DNA of 64,000 bases from Phylloscopus collybita (taxonomy: Eukaryota > Chordata > Aves > Passeriformes > Phylloscopidae). A program made the translations under genes and the position numbers. Shown in pieces: positions 1 through 12,415 of this stretch (the stretch's first letter is position 1; the number at the start of each line of letters is the position of its first letter). The notes under the pieces were generated by a model, which worked only from the letters and a program-made list of their open reading frames with translations, did no database searches and was not told where the DNA came from. The stretch lies in the NCBI GenBank assembly GCA_027886175.1, contig JAJNNQ010000026.1, positions 12,483,501-12,547,500 of the forward strand. Reading direction: 5' to 3'.

Positions 1-3000
1 TTTGCTTTCGATGGCAAAATTTTGTTTGCCTTTAAAATTCTTTGACACATCCCAATAGAAAAAAGAAATTTAAAAATCACTGTTTATAATCCTGAAGAAA
101 TAAAAGGATAGAAAAAGTCAGATCTCATCATTATTTTTAAGGCAAAATTGAAGTGACGATGACATTCTTAGCTGTGAAAAATACATTTCTAAGTATGACT
201 TTAGTTACATTGAAAAACTTCTATGCAAAGTCATTGGGAAAAAAAAAAACCCTCAAATAAAAATCCTTAAAATATATTAAATGTACTGTGTACTTTCACA
301 GGTTTTTAATTTTCAATCTCACGTGTGCATGGCAAAACTGGGTGCCATTCAGTGGACTCATCATGGTGACTCAAATCTGCATTAGGAAGAGGACTACACA
401 GAAGAAAGGTCTCTTTTCTCTGTGTTTTTAACAATTTTGCCAAACTTTTATAAAAAAAAGTACTGTTGAACTTTTGAGGGCTTTCATAAGACACCAACCG
501 TGTCAGATCTCTCTTCGATGCTATTTAAAACAAAAGTATCTGAATTAGATCTTCCAGCCCTTTTGTTTGTTTTTATTCAAGTTCTGCAACTGTTAATATA
601 AACCTTTTTTCTCTTTTAACTAAAATATTTTCATTTTAGCTGAATGTCCTACTTCATCTCCAACACTCCAACACCATATGAATGAAAGGATCTTTATCAG
701 CCAGCTTGCACATTCTGGTCATAGAGGACATAGAAGCCTTATCCAATGCTCTGGTCTGACAACTATCACTCATGTTATTCCTTATACTTTCCTTCCTACC
801 CTCGTCTGTTTTTTCTCCCATCTTTCATGACACAGAAAATGTAAAGTAAATACTGCAAGGGAGATTCTGCATTTTTTTCTGTACCATGTTGTCTTGCCCA
901 CGCACATTTGGAAGGATGAATAAGTAAAAAGTGTTTCAACTGTCCAGGCTTTCTATCACATATACATTTATAGTATTGCCAAAACGACATCTGATTTGTG
1001 TTTAACCTCTGAAAACCAAAGTGCTGCGTCTTAAACCATCTTTCACAACATTTCTATACAGTTCACTTCTTACAAACACATCCTACCCAGAAAACACAGA
1101 AGACCTGAAGACCCATCTGAAACATCTTCAAGGCTAGAAAGAGAGAAGCAAGGCATGGGATCAGGGCCATCTTCTGTGAGAGCTGAGGCCCAGTATTGGA
1201 CCAAATCCACAATGCTACAAGTTGTCCTGGCTCCACTGGCTGTTTAAGCACGGCAGTTTCCACAGAGTGAGAGTGCCAGTAACCAGTACTCTGGTTTTTG
1301 GGGCTGCTAACCAAAATGCAGGCCCTGGACTGGATCATTTCAACAAATTCAGATGCACAGTTCACTGTACAGTTGGAAAGGTCTATGTGCCACCTCCTGT
1401 TGTTTCTGCCACCTGTTTTGGCAGAAACAACAAAATAGGTTTTGTGTGTGTGCCTGTGTGTATTGCATAATTCACGATCCAAACTGAATCCAAACTATTT
1501 GGATGGCGGCCCGTCCCACATTTGCTTGGTGGAGCTGGAGAGGCATGCCAAGAGCAGCACCAACAGCTGGCCGCCCAGGATGCTCCGACCCCTGGGCTGG
1601 AGACACAATCCAGAGACTGTACAAGTGAAAAGGGTCCTGTTTTTTTAAATCAGCTCTGTAGGCAGCTGAGGTTTGTGCCGGTGAAAGCAAAGCAAGGGAT
1701 GGCTTTCAGCCCAGGAACAGACCACCTCTCCTACCAAAGCTCTGCAGGTCATTCATTTCTTGCTGCATTTTGTTTTGGTGGCGACTGGGAAGCATTTCAC
1801 AAGTCACTGCTCTTGTACAGGTGGAAGCTCAGCTCAACCACACCTGAGAGCAGCGAGGTAAGGACTTGCAGTGTTTTATGCACAACTGTAAATGTTCTTT
1901 TGCCTTTCAGTGCTGTTTGCAACCTAAGATTTCATTTGAGCTGGTATAACATACACTTGCGTCATTAACAATTACCAGTCATTGTTCCATTTGCATTTCT
2001 CTTGCTAATTAGATTCACTCCAACAGTCTGTACAGCCCATAAACACAACCCCAAAAGGAGTATCTTCCCACAGTGAGCAGAATGGAATATGAATAATCAG
2101 TTTAATAATTGTATTTGACTTAGCTTTTCAACACCAACATGTTAATCAAGAGCCTGCCAGGGCTCCCTGGTGGGAGAGTCCCACTCTGCTCCCGACTGTT
2201 CTCACGAGAGGAGCTGGAGCTTGCCTGACTGCTTTGCCAAGGCTGCAAATGCCATGTGGGTCTTACACAAGCATTGAGAGCTGCCACTTTTAGTTCTTGC
2301 AGTTTTGCATGAGCACCCCGCTCTTCTCTGTCTCACTGGCTCTTCTCTCCCATTCTTGCCTTTCTCTCTCACCCCTCTCTTTAGAAAGGCAGCAGTGATG
2401 GAGACAATATCAGCTCCTAGAGGAGCTGAAGAAATTCTGGATTGTAACCTTGTAGTCCCTGTGTGAAAGGCCCTGCAGCCCTGAGCACTTCTGCTCCCCT
2501 TGCTGACCTGAGTATTCAGGCAACAAACCTGTACACTTGCTGGGCCGTGTCTGATAGCTCACTACTACAGCCCCTCTCCCAGTGCATCTCCAGCAAAGGG
2601 AGCAATGTAGCTTCCAGACTCGGGTTGCTCCATATCTGACTGGCCTGAGGCATAGCCAGAGGGTCAGGTTCTGCTCATACCTGTTTGGTTAGGCTTCACC
2701 TGGAGCCCTCCTGCAAATTCCCGTCTCCACAACACATGTATGAAAACTCTGGTAATTGCTAGGCAGAGCAAGATATAGTTGGTTGCTTTGGCTATGAATC
2801 ATGCAGACAGGCAGTTGTTTTTATTCATTTTTTCATTGCTTTTCCAAGCTTTAAGGAAAAACATTAAAACAAATGCAATTGCACGCCACTGCAACTGCTC
2901 CTCACGGAATGCCACTGTCGGAGTCGGACCCCTGATGCTACAGCTCAGCTGCCAGGGACTGGGGGTGGAAGAGCTGGCAGCTCCCAGGACAGAGTAGTTC

Positions 3001-5612
3001 CAGGTTCATTTGGTACCAAAGCATTGGGAGGCACCACTGAGCTTTTCTCCATCCCCCACCCTACCCCCCCTTACCCTTCTTGTTCCAGGGATGCTTTTGA
3101 CCCTAATCCAAAGAAAATAGATGTGGATATGCTAGTAGCTGGCAACAGTTGGGGGCCGGCCTTAGGCTGGAGCAGGGAGCACTTGGATATTTGTGACAGC
3201 AAGGAGAGTGTCTGTTTCATCAGACTCCATCTCCATCACCACATGCATGTGCTCCAGTAATTCCCCATGGCCTCCTGGGAAGGAGAGTCACTGCTCTCCT
3301 GGTCTCTCTTGCAGGTCTTCTCTGCTGCTCTGCTGTTACATCTTTCCCAAAAAAAAAGGGGTAGGAAGGGAGGAGAGTTGATCTGGACACTTACACTTTC
3401 TCTTCTTAGTTGGAAATAGGTGCAACATGAGAATCAAAGTGGTAGCACACAACTCTCCTGTGAGTATCTAATGCTGATTTTTCTTTTTCCTCAGTTCTTT
3501 TCCCAACTGATTCACTCTCTGTTAATAGCAAAAGCCACCTCTGACATCAGTTTTCACCTGCATGACTCTTTGTCTTTTACTTGAATGTCACTCTCCTTTT
3601 ATTACAGCCATTCTCCAGGTGCCCTCCTCGTCCTGCCTGGCCTGCAAACCACCTCCATGCCAGCAGTGCCTAATGGCTTTGTGCAGCACATTTCATCAGC
3701 ACAGTGCTCACGTGGGCCAGGAGCGTGCCATTAACGCAAACAGTGAAACAAAATTGGTCCCCAAACTCCTGTTTGAAGAACTCTCACAGATAACTTCTCC
3801 TGACCTGAGATCTCCAGCCTCAGCACTCATTGTCTCCTCCTCTTACCAACAACACAATTTCTCTAATAATCTATTTTGTCTCCAGCAACATCAGTGGTTT
3901 CTCACTTGACATCATAGCAAATACATTAAAGTAGTCTAGATAAAGGAAATCTGGCAGATATCACCTGTCTGGAAAAATAATTGTTTTATCAAAGACAGCC
4001 ATCGGGTTAGTCTGGCAGGATGTGCCTTTAGTTGCATTTCATCCCATTTTTGATGTGCCTTTGCATTTTTAATTAACCTTCAAGGCATGTTCCAAAGCCC
4101 CACATTCCAGTGAGGTCAGAGTTACAAGGATGCCGATGGTTGGCTGGATTATTTTTTAACCCTGCACAACTGAACACATTGTAATGGATATCCTGCAGTC
4201 ATGGGGTCCCTCTCAGACTTGGCAGATGTGTAAAAACAGTTGCTAGTAGACGTGCCACCTCTCATGCTGGTCTTTCCAGAACTCCTGGGCAGGCATGACC
4301 TGCCTCCCCAAGAGGAACGCCGCCTGCTCTTTAAGCACAGCAACAATTCTATTTCCATATCCCTGTTCCCATTAACCAGCCTTCTTTTACCCCTAGGATT
4401 TGTCTTCCGTAAACCAGAACAGAGGTAAAATACTCCTTTGATTGCAGGCCATGCCTAAATTATCTTTAATCTCATTTACTGCACAACAGTCTGACTTTGC
4501 TTTTCTTTCTTTCTTACACTGGAGAAGTTTTTCCCATTTTTTCTGGAATCCTTTGCAAGTTTCAGTTCAGGTTTGCTTCTGATGCTTTCACTAGCAGTTT
4601 TCAGCCTTTAAATGATGAAGTCCTCTTTCTGCAGGGCTCTCCAGGATTAATCAGAGAACTGAGCATCCCAGCCATGTGGAGCAGGATGCCTCACCTCCAC
4701 ACCTCTGTCTGTGCCTCCCCTGCACAGAAACCTCCACTTTCTCCACTCCAGTCAGCTTTGCTGAGGAAGGCTGCCCCACTTGTCAGCTTGCCCGCTGGCA
4801 AACTGAGCCTCAGACGCACACGTATTTGTGTTTATTCTCCCCATTTGCTTCAAACAGGGAGAGCTACTTAGTTCAAAGCTCTGCTCTGTGACTAGATCTC
4901 TAGTAACTTAATTGCACATCAAAACAACATTGCTTTGTATGACTTCACTGATGAAGATGTTTGTTGGTTGTCAAATCCAAGGATGTCTGGGCCCTAGCAT
5001 TGCTAGTTTGAAGCATCATTGAGTAATGGAGTCTCCTCAGATTGCCAAAGCACTGAGCAAAGATACGAATAATTCCCAGAAGAGTTTTTATCTCAGCCAA
5101 AAACATGAACGGCAGCTAAAGGGGTGAAGAGAAGGCGTACTTGGGACCCCACAGCTTTGCTCCTGCTGAGTTTCAGAGGCCATGAGACCATCAGAAGTGC
5201 AAAAGCTACTCAGCAGAACATTGCTAGAAACTTCTTTGCTAGTAAATTTGTGCTTATCATCCTGAGGTGTTCAAAGGCATGTCAGAAAATGCCCCTCACT
5301 ACCTGAAGAACAGCCACAGGCCAAGTCCAAAGGGTATTGGAGAAGATAAATCTTGACTGTTCTCTCCAGTGCAGATGTGTGTGTTTGCACCCTCTGCACA
5401 AAGGACTGTCTGGCCTTGCCTGTGTGAGGTTGGGATAAGTGTCAACAGTGGTTCTTTCATGATCTGCTCTTAATTTCATCTATCCTCATCAAATACTGCT
5501 GTCCTCCAAATCCTGCTGTTAAAGCAAAGCCTAGCCTCATAAGCCTAGCAGTTAAAGAAAATATCTTCTCCTCACAAGAGCAGACATACCACAAGAGCTA
5601 TCATGAAGAATT
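1..5612. other. Intergenic DNA downstream of FOXO3, no gene recognised
   Basis: The sequence is AT-rich at the start (1-1,050) and nearer average after. Open frames of up to 148 residues (for example 1,522-1,968 plus and 1,063-1,482 minus) show no recognisable domain, splice sites or codon pattern and are treated as chance. I see no CR1 fragment or long simple repeat in this stretch. Confidence 0.6.
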
Positions 5613-6045
5613 TCATAGAACCATAGAATGTTTTGGGCTAGAAAAGACCTTAGAGATCAGCTGGTTCCAACCCCCTTCCATGGCCAGGGACACCTTCCAC
5701 TAGATCAGATTGCTCACAGCCCCATCCAGCCTGGTCTTCAACACTTCCAGGGATGCAGTTACCACAACTTCTCTGGACAACCTGTTCCAGTGTCTCACCA
5801 CCCTCATATTGAAGAATTTCTTCCTGATGTCTAATCTAAGCCTGTTCTCTTTCAGTTCAAAGCCATTCCCCCTTGTCCTTTCACTTCATGCCCTTGAAAA
5901 AGTCCCTCTCCAGATCTCTTGTAGACCCTTTTAGGTACTGGAAGCTCCTCTAAGCTTTTTCTTCTCCAGACTGAGCAACCCCAACTCTCTCAGCTTGTCC
6001 CCATAGGAGAGGTGCTCCAGTCCTTTGGTCATCAAACCGTACAAG
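5613..6045 (-). mobile_element. CR1 LINE fragment, 3' end, minus orientation
   Basis: The left edge reads TCATAGAACCATAGAATG, the reverse complement of the CR1 3'-terminal ATTCTATG repeats. It is followed by the typical CR1 block with GAAAAGACCTTAGAGATC and TCCAACCCCCTTCCATGG. Reading minus, the far end encodes the CR1 reverse-transcriptase C-terminus (GLEHLSY, LRELGLLSLE). The copy is 5'-truncated and not autonomous. Confidence 0.93.
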
Positions 6046-6534
6046 AATTGAAGAAGTGAAGTCAGTCCATGCAGCCTACAGCACACCCTATAGGATGCTA
6101 TAGGACACCAGTCACTTAAAACATCTGAGATGTTCCCATCTGAATCCAAGCCTTAGCAGAGACACCCTGCCATGGCCAGCTCCACATTCCGCACTCAGCA
6201 GCCGGATGTGAAAGAGCAATTACATTGTGAAATGTCGTGGGTCCACTGGGGAGCAAAAACACATCAATATTGTCTCCTGGTTGCATTGAGCCATGATGAT
6301 TTTGCTTGACTACATGCCTGGATGAAACAACAGACAACACAAACAGAGATGGGGCCAGAGCTTGCATGTGCACTACTTTTATCTTCCTGCCTTTCCAGTG
6401 CACCCATCGCAGCAGTGTCTAGGTGATAAGTCTGTCTCTTTGCAAAACAGGAAGACCGTGGGCTGGCTGGCTTCTCTGATGAGCTATAAATTACAGGGGT
6501 TTTACCTGGCTGCCAGCCTCGCTGTGCACTAGGC

Positions 6535-6850
6535 AAGGCAGGCGCTAATGCAGGGTGCTGCGGTGGCCGGCGATAGGATAATTACTGTTATTGCATTAGG
6601 AGAGAATAGCTGAGACTTAAGAGCCCGAGGGTAAAAGAGTCCCAGAAATTGGAGCACCAAAGGCATTGCTAGCTCCATGCACACAAAGGCGACCGACCTA
6701 TAAATAATCCGACCTCTTTGTTCTAGTAAAATGGCACAAGAATTAAGACCCCGGTTCAGGAAGAAACTTAAAATGCATGACTAACCTCGGCATAGCTGAG
6801 CAGACCTATTGACATGCCAGGGGCCCGAAGGCATTTCTGCTCTGTGAGCC
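6535..6850. promoter_or_regulatory. Candidate conserved non-coding element (enhancer-like)
   Basis: The block is free of repeats and dense in transcription-factor-like motifs. These include a perfect MEF2 consensus CTATAAATAA at 6,698-6,707 and AT-rich homeodomain-like cores (GATAATTAC, TTGCATTAG) at about 6,577-6,600. Open frames do not explain it. The call rests on texture only; conservation was not tested. Confidence 0.3.
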
Positions 6851-7187
6851 TTTGTGCTCACCTGCGAGAGCGGCTGGCGGAGGTGTCCCGCTGGCAGAGC
6901 TGCTTTCCAGGGGCTGTGGGGGGCCAGCTTAATTACTGCAGGTAAAGGAGCAAAAGCACCCTGCCAAATTTCGAGTGGGACTCCTCAATAGTCTCTACTC
7001 TTCCTCTGCTTTCTAAGTTACAGGTAAAGAAAGAGACCTCTGTTAACCTCAGTTACCTGATAGTAGCTGGCAGTTTGAAAATTAAAAGCTGACATGTAGA
7101 GCAAAAGTATGAAGTGTTAGAACATGAGCCTAACAAACGAAGCCCAGAAATTTTCCAGTAAAACAAACTCAAAACAAATCAGGGACT

Positions 7188-7230
7188 AAAAAAAAAAAGA
7201 AAAAAAAAAAGAAAAAAAGAAAAAAAAAAA
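7188..7230. repeat. A-rich simple tract
   Basis: Forty-three bases of A interrupted by single G residues, flanked by unique sequence. Probable low-complexity expansion. Confidence 0.9.
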
Positions 7231-9239
7231 GTGAGAGAGATTAGCCAGCAGCAGGGCAGGTCATCTCTAGGTTAGCTTCACCCTGCATGTATATCATCTT
7301 TCAGTTTTTGGGAGAAAACCCACCCAAAGATGTGCTTGTTCAAATTAGAAGGCTTGTCGTTAGACCCAGAAAGTACATGGAGTCCTTGATAAAGTAAAAC
7401 TAGAACTACTTTTGAAAAGAAAGCTTTGATGGTTGCCTGAGGTGGGGAATAGCACCATTTACAAATATTTTTCTCCTAGTTCTTGATCACAGAGACTTAG
7501 AAAATGTATACCTGAAAATCATTAGTAAATATAAATATATTATAAACCCTTCCCTGCTCTTCTTTTTTAATCTTTGCAGTAAAGAGAGAGTAAATAATGA
7601 TTTTACTCATGCTGGAGGTGGAGAGTAAGCACGGACAAGCTGCAAGACTGACTCAGCATCACCCACCACCAGCCCCTGGCGTGGCCCCCAAGTCTGGGAT
7701 CCACAACAAATACGTGTGTCCCAGGGAAGACAAATGCAGGGTGGGTGTAAGAGCCATTCTGTTCCTTGGGAGGTGAGTAACAGGGTTTGGTAAGCAAACT
7801 TGGGTCAAACGGGGTGTCAGACTTGATTGTGTGCTACTGGTTCAGCAACTTAGCTGCTGGCTGGCAAAACAATGATCCAGCAGCCTTTTTCCCAGGTGAG
7901 GGGGAAACAATAGGACATGCAAAGTGATCTGCCAGGAGGTTGCAGTGGACATTTGGACAAAGGCAAGGAGGTCCAGCCACTCTCCTTTGTTCTGTGAACA
8001 CCTGGACAACAGGCAGCTCTCAGGTGCACACCTGTCCCTTTTACCTGCACTGATTTTTGTTGCATCCAGGGACAGTAAGGGTGAGAAAAGAGCCACATTT
8101 TTCCCTTATGACTGCTTATCCTGATCCACAGCACCTCTCCACTGGCCTTCCCCATGCCCCACACATATACACAGCCCCTAAAGCAAGCACTTTAAGACTG
8201 GAAGTGTGATCCCAGTTTGCACTATAATAGCTCAGTCATTAGTTACTGTGGAGCAATTAGGAACTAACAGGTCTAGCAGAGAGATGTGGTGTTCTCTGGT
8301 GGCTTTCTCCAAGCTCCCAGGACAATTCTAGCTGTTGTCCTGCGTGGCTCACAGCCCCGTCACGGTGTTACCTGTCAGAAACTCAGCGGCCCAAAGCTCT
8401 GCAGCCACAGGCTGTGTGTGCCCTGTGCTTATAGCATTTCCTGATGGGAGCCACGATGCTCAAAGCCGCATTGTCCGCCTGTTTCTCACGCTCCTGCCGT
8501 GCGCGCGGCCCCAAAGAGCCGTCAGGCGCCAACGAAGCCAAGAGGCAAAGTTCATCTTTTTGTTCTGAGGCAGAGCAGCGCCTGGCACAACTATTCCTGG
8601 TCCCTGACTCAGAGCCCAACCATCTTTGAAATAAATAAAATGAAGGAGGGGAACATCTCTGGGCCTATATTTGACACTTGTATTCCCACACCACTTGGCT
8701 TTATATAAACATATGAATTGGTATGGTGGTTATTTTGACTCATCTTCTTAGCAGTCATTTTATTTTAATCAATATTTATTTAACTCACCAGCTAGACAAA
8801 AGCTCCCTAATTTCTTCATCTGTTTTAATTGATGTTCCCTGACAGAATGAAGCTAGACTGGATAAGACAGTACAAGCTGTGCCAGTCTTTTTTGGTTTGC
8901 ATCTCTTTTAACAAGTCCTGTGATTGTCGCAGAGCCAAGCACATCTTACATCTCGCAGAGGAATTGGGACCATACGTGGCTGTACAACCTGGGACAAAGA
9001 GCCAAGAAACACGCCAAAACAATAAGCGTTGACACAATAATTAGCATATTGATTCTCCGTGCAAATTACCTCTTCATACATTGTGAAACACTTTGCATTG
9101 TCAGAGGACTTCAGAGGAGCCTGAAGTTTCTTACAGGCACCACATAAATGTCTTCAATTGTAACATTAAAATACAATTCTGGGTGAAGGATCATAGAAAG
9201 AAACATGCACGTTGTGCAGATAAAAATGTATGGGATACA

Positions 9240-9836
9240 TCTACCTGTATCAGGAATAGTGTGACCAGCAGGAGCAGGGAGGTCATTCTTCCCCTGTACT
9301 GGGCACTGCTGAGGCCACACCTGCAATGCTGTGTCCAGTTCTGGGCCCTTCAGTTCAGGAAGGGCATTGAAACACTTGAGCGTGTCCAGAGGAGGCAACA
9401 AGGTTGGTGAGGGGCTTGGAGCACAAGCCCTGTGAGGAATGGCTGGGGGAGCTGGGGGTGTTTAGCCTGGAGAAAAGGAGACTCAGAGGTGACCTTATCA
9501 CTCTCTACAACTCCCTGAAAGGTGGTTGTAGTCAGGTCTCTTTCTCAGGTCTCTCTGGTCTCTTTCTCCAGGCAGCAACTGACAGAACAAGAGGACATGG
9601 TCTTAAGCTATGCAAAGGGAAATATAGGTTGGATATTAGGGAAAAGTTTTTTACAGGAAGAATGATAAAGTATTGGAATGGTCTGACCAGGGAGGTGGTG
9701 GAGTCACCATCCCGGGATGTGTTAAAAAAGACTGGATGTGGCACTCAGGGCCATGGTCTAGTTGAGGTGTTAGGGCTGCGTTGGACTCAATGATCTTGGG
9801 GGTCTCTTTCAACCTAGTGATTCTGTGATTCTGTGA
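9240..9836 (+). mobile_element. CR1 LINE 3' fragment with reverse-transcriptase C-terminus, plus orientation
   Basis: The fragment encodes the end of CR1 ORF2, first in one frame (LLRPHLQCCVQFWAL, near 9,300-9,345) and after about 9,400 in another frame ([20 protein letters not shown], then [10 protein letters not shown] and REVVESPS). It ends with the diagnostic ATTCTGTG ATTCTGTG tail at about 9,819-9,836. The frame change and a small local duplication of GGTCTCTTTCTC at about 9,534-9,568 show that it is decayed. It is 5'-truncated. Confidence 0.95.
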
Positions 9837-10530
9837 CACCCCACCACGAAACACACACCATAAATTATATTCCTGAAGGAGCTTTCAGGCCATGAATATT
9901 TCAGGCCTTTTTAGAAAAACATTTGGCTTTTTATTTGAAGGAAATGATCTATACCTTGTGTCACCTCAACCTCATGCCAAGAGTGAGGAGTGGCTGCAAG
10001 TTGAAGGATTGAATCACAAAGCTCAATCTTAGCCCAGTACTCCACTTGCCTGGAAAGAAAGGTTTACTTTAGCAAATGCTAAAACACACTGGCTTTCTGA
10101 GGAACTAATTTTTCAAGCTCAGTCACAAGTGCAGGAGGAAAAATGAACTCTCATATTTATATCAGTGGAGTCATACAGTAACTATGATCCTGAAGTCAAC
10201 ACGTGGAAAAGCTTAAGTGAAGCAACCTGTAACTTGCTGCCCAGATTAGTTCATGCCCAGCTCTTTCTCTGCCAGCATTTAAAGTCTTTGTGAAATGCTA
10301 AAGTGTAAAGGGTAGCAGCGTCTCTCAAGGCCAAAGTCAACTGATATTAGGAATGGGTACAGTAATTTTACAACCATTAACAGCATTAATGACCCTGTGA
10401 GCCAAGAAGAAAGCTGCCAGAAAGACCCAGAACTGCCTCTTCAAGGAGGAAAAATTACCTTGCCTCCATAAGCATACTGCACTGTTGTAAAAATCATGTA
10501 AATATTCGACTGCAGGCTGAAAGGGCAGAG

Positions 10531-10558
10531 CTGTCTGCAGTGACAGAGACAGATCCCA
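10531..10558 (+). repeat. 28-bp exact direct repeat, copy 1
   Basis: The segment starts CTGTCTGCAGTGACAGAG and is identical over 28 bases to 12,388-12,415, about 1.86 kb away. Flanks are only loosely similar on the left side. Origin unknown. Confidence 0.85.
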
Positions 10559-10888
10559 TGCAGAGACAAATGTGACACCATGAAGCACTCACAGGACACC
10601 TAGATTTGAATGTAGGTTGAGATACATCAGAGCAGGGTGATGAATTCTGCAAAGGGAGCTGCTTCATCACTGTGAAGTTTTAGGAGCAGGTCACCATGTT
10701 CTAATGTAGGGTCCTAGGTTTCATTGAGAAGACCAGAGCTCATAGATGGTGCCCTTTCCTTTCCCTCTGGCAACGTCCTTTTTGTGTTCCTCAACTGTGT
10801 CATCACTTGCTCACACTAGCACAGCCTCTTGATGGAAAAACAGCAGCTGCCAGCACATTCAAGTGTTTCAGGTAAGGCCTTTTTTGGA

Positions 10889-10901
10889 GGGGGGGGGGGG
10901 G
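10889..10901 (+). repeat. G13 homopolymer
   Basis: Thirteen consecutive G residues preceded by GGAGG. A single run only, so it does not form an intramolecular quadruplex with defined loops. Confidence 0.95.
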
Positions 10902-12387
10902 CTGTTGCTTGGAAGAGGTCTTGGAAAGACCCAGACCCCACTCCTAAGGGCTCCAGGCAGCAGGAGACAAATGAAGAAATCTCATCTTCTCCAAAGGCAC
11001 TCAGGCCTGCTCAAGATTTGTTCAAGCTTGGTTTTCTACACAAGCAAGTGGTCAGACACTCCCTGTACAGCAGCTCTTGAAACCATTGCCTGGCTTTGGT
11101 CAAACATGGCAGGACTGAGGATGTCTGTAATCACCCAGTTCCTGGGAGTTTTCATGCAAAGGTTACCCTTTCCTGGTTTGCACAGGAAGGCATGACCAGA
11201 GGAGTTAGGGGTGCTGGCAGAGGACATGGAAGTGCATATGGATTCACTGGGTGTCTGTTGCTCACAGCAGAGGAGCAACTGATTGCAGCTGGAATCACAG
11301 GACATGTCTGCTCCAAGGCCAAATCCTGGCTTCCAGGCCTGCACATCCAGGAATGAGGGGAGGTCCCAGCCCTGGGGGGTTGAGTGGCACTATATGAAAT
11401 AGCTTTCATTCTGGTCCAAGTGCAATCCAGCTCCTCCACTCTGTGCCCCAACAAGTCCTGGCTGTCAGCAAAAGCTGCCATCCTTGAAAACTGCCTGTAA
11501 TTGCAGGCTTTCTGTGCTCAGAGGGAAAGGGGAGGGACTGGATCAAAAAAACACCTTATGTCTTTGAAACACAGAAAACATGTCCAAGTTGATTCAATAG
11601 CCTTTCACAGACTCAATAAAAGATTATTCAAATCATCCACAATGAAAGCAAGTTTGGCATCCTTGTCCCTGGGCTAGTGGTAATACAGAATCCTCACGTG
11701 CAGTTTCTTACAATTGATGCTATTATTTGGGAAAGGCCTCAAGTACTGTCCTGTGGGGGGTGATAAAAAACATACCCCAAACCCAAAAGGATGCATGGGC
11801 AGAATTGTGATAGAAATGTGTACTTTTCCTGCCTGTGAACAGTATTTCATGCAGTTAATGCTTCATCAGAACTAATTTAACCCAGTTTTTTATTTAAACG
11901 ACAGGAAAGCAAGTTCAAGTAGGTTTCTCTAACATAAAGGACATCTTTGAACCCAACTTTGGCTCCTGTTCACCCCACCCCCACCTAATGCTATTAAATG
12001 GCTTGAAACATGACACAAAAATACGTGTCTTATCATATCAGTTGGCTTCTCTCACCATAGCAGCCCTTATCAACATTCAGCAGCCCTATTAATGCAGTCC
12101 CCTTCCATCAGCATGAAAAAGTAGCGCTCCACAGATCTCTGATCCGTCCCTTCCCAGTATCATAGGCTGTTTCTGGATGCCAAATAAAGAGCAGGAGCTC
12201 TTTTAATGCCAGCAGTTTGCTCCTGTACACGTGGCCTGTATGCCCATGGCCCCCAGCCCTCACAGCTTGCTCCACGGCAGACTCCTGAGCTGCCAGTCTC
12301 ACATGAAGCTGTCCTTCCCTGGATGCAGCTGCTGGAGCCCTGTCCCTGTCCCACTGGGCTCCTTCCAGTGGCAAGGCTGGGAGAGCC

Positions 12388-12415
12388 CTGTCTGCAGTGA
12401 CAGAGACAGATCCCA
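12388..12415 (+). repeat. 28-bp exact direct repeat, copy 2
   Basis: Identical to 10,531-10,558 in the same orientation. It could be a remnant of an unidentified dispersed repeat or a local duplication. Confidence 0.85.

Larger units (their letters stand above)
6046..9239. other. Intergenic DNA with a candidate conserved block, no gene recognised
   Basis: It contains a candidate conserved non-coding block (6,535-6,850), an A-rich tract (7,188-7,230) and a small CpG-containing patch near 8,440-8,540 that is too short for a CpG island. Open frames here are short and overlapping on both strands, with no recognisable product. Confidence 0.5.

Noticed and set aside
8440..8540. CpG-containing patch as a promoter or CpG island
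   Set aside because: It is only about 100 bp with few CpGs, far below usual island size, and no gene begins nearby.
9093..9793. Possible intact reverse transcriptase gene
   Set aside because: It is only the C-terminal end of CR1 ORF2, split by a frameshift near 9,400 and truncated at the 5' end.
10889..10901. G13 run as a G-quadruplex element
   Set aside because: A single homopolymer run without further G-tracts does not make a convincing regulatory quadruplex.
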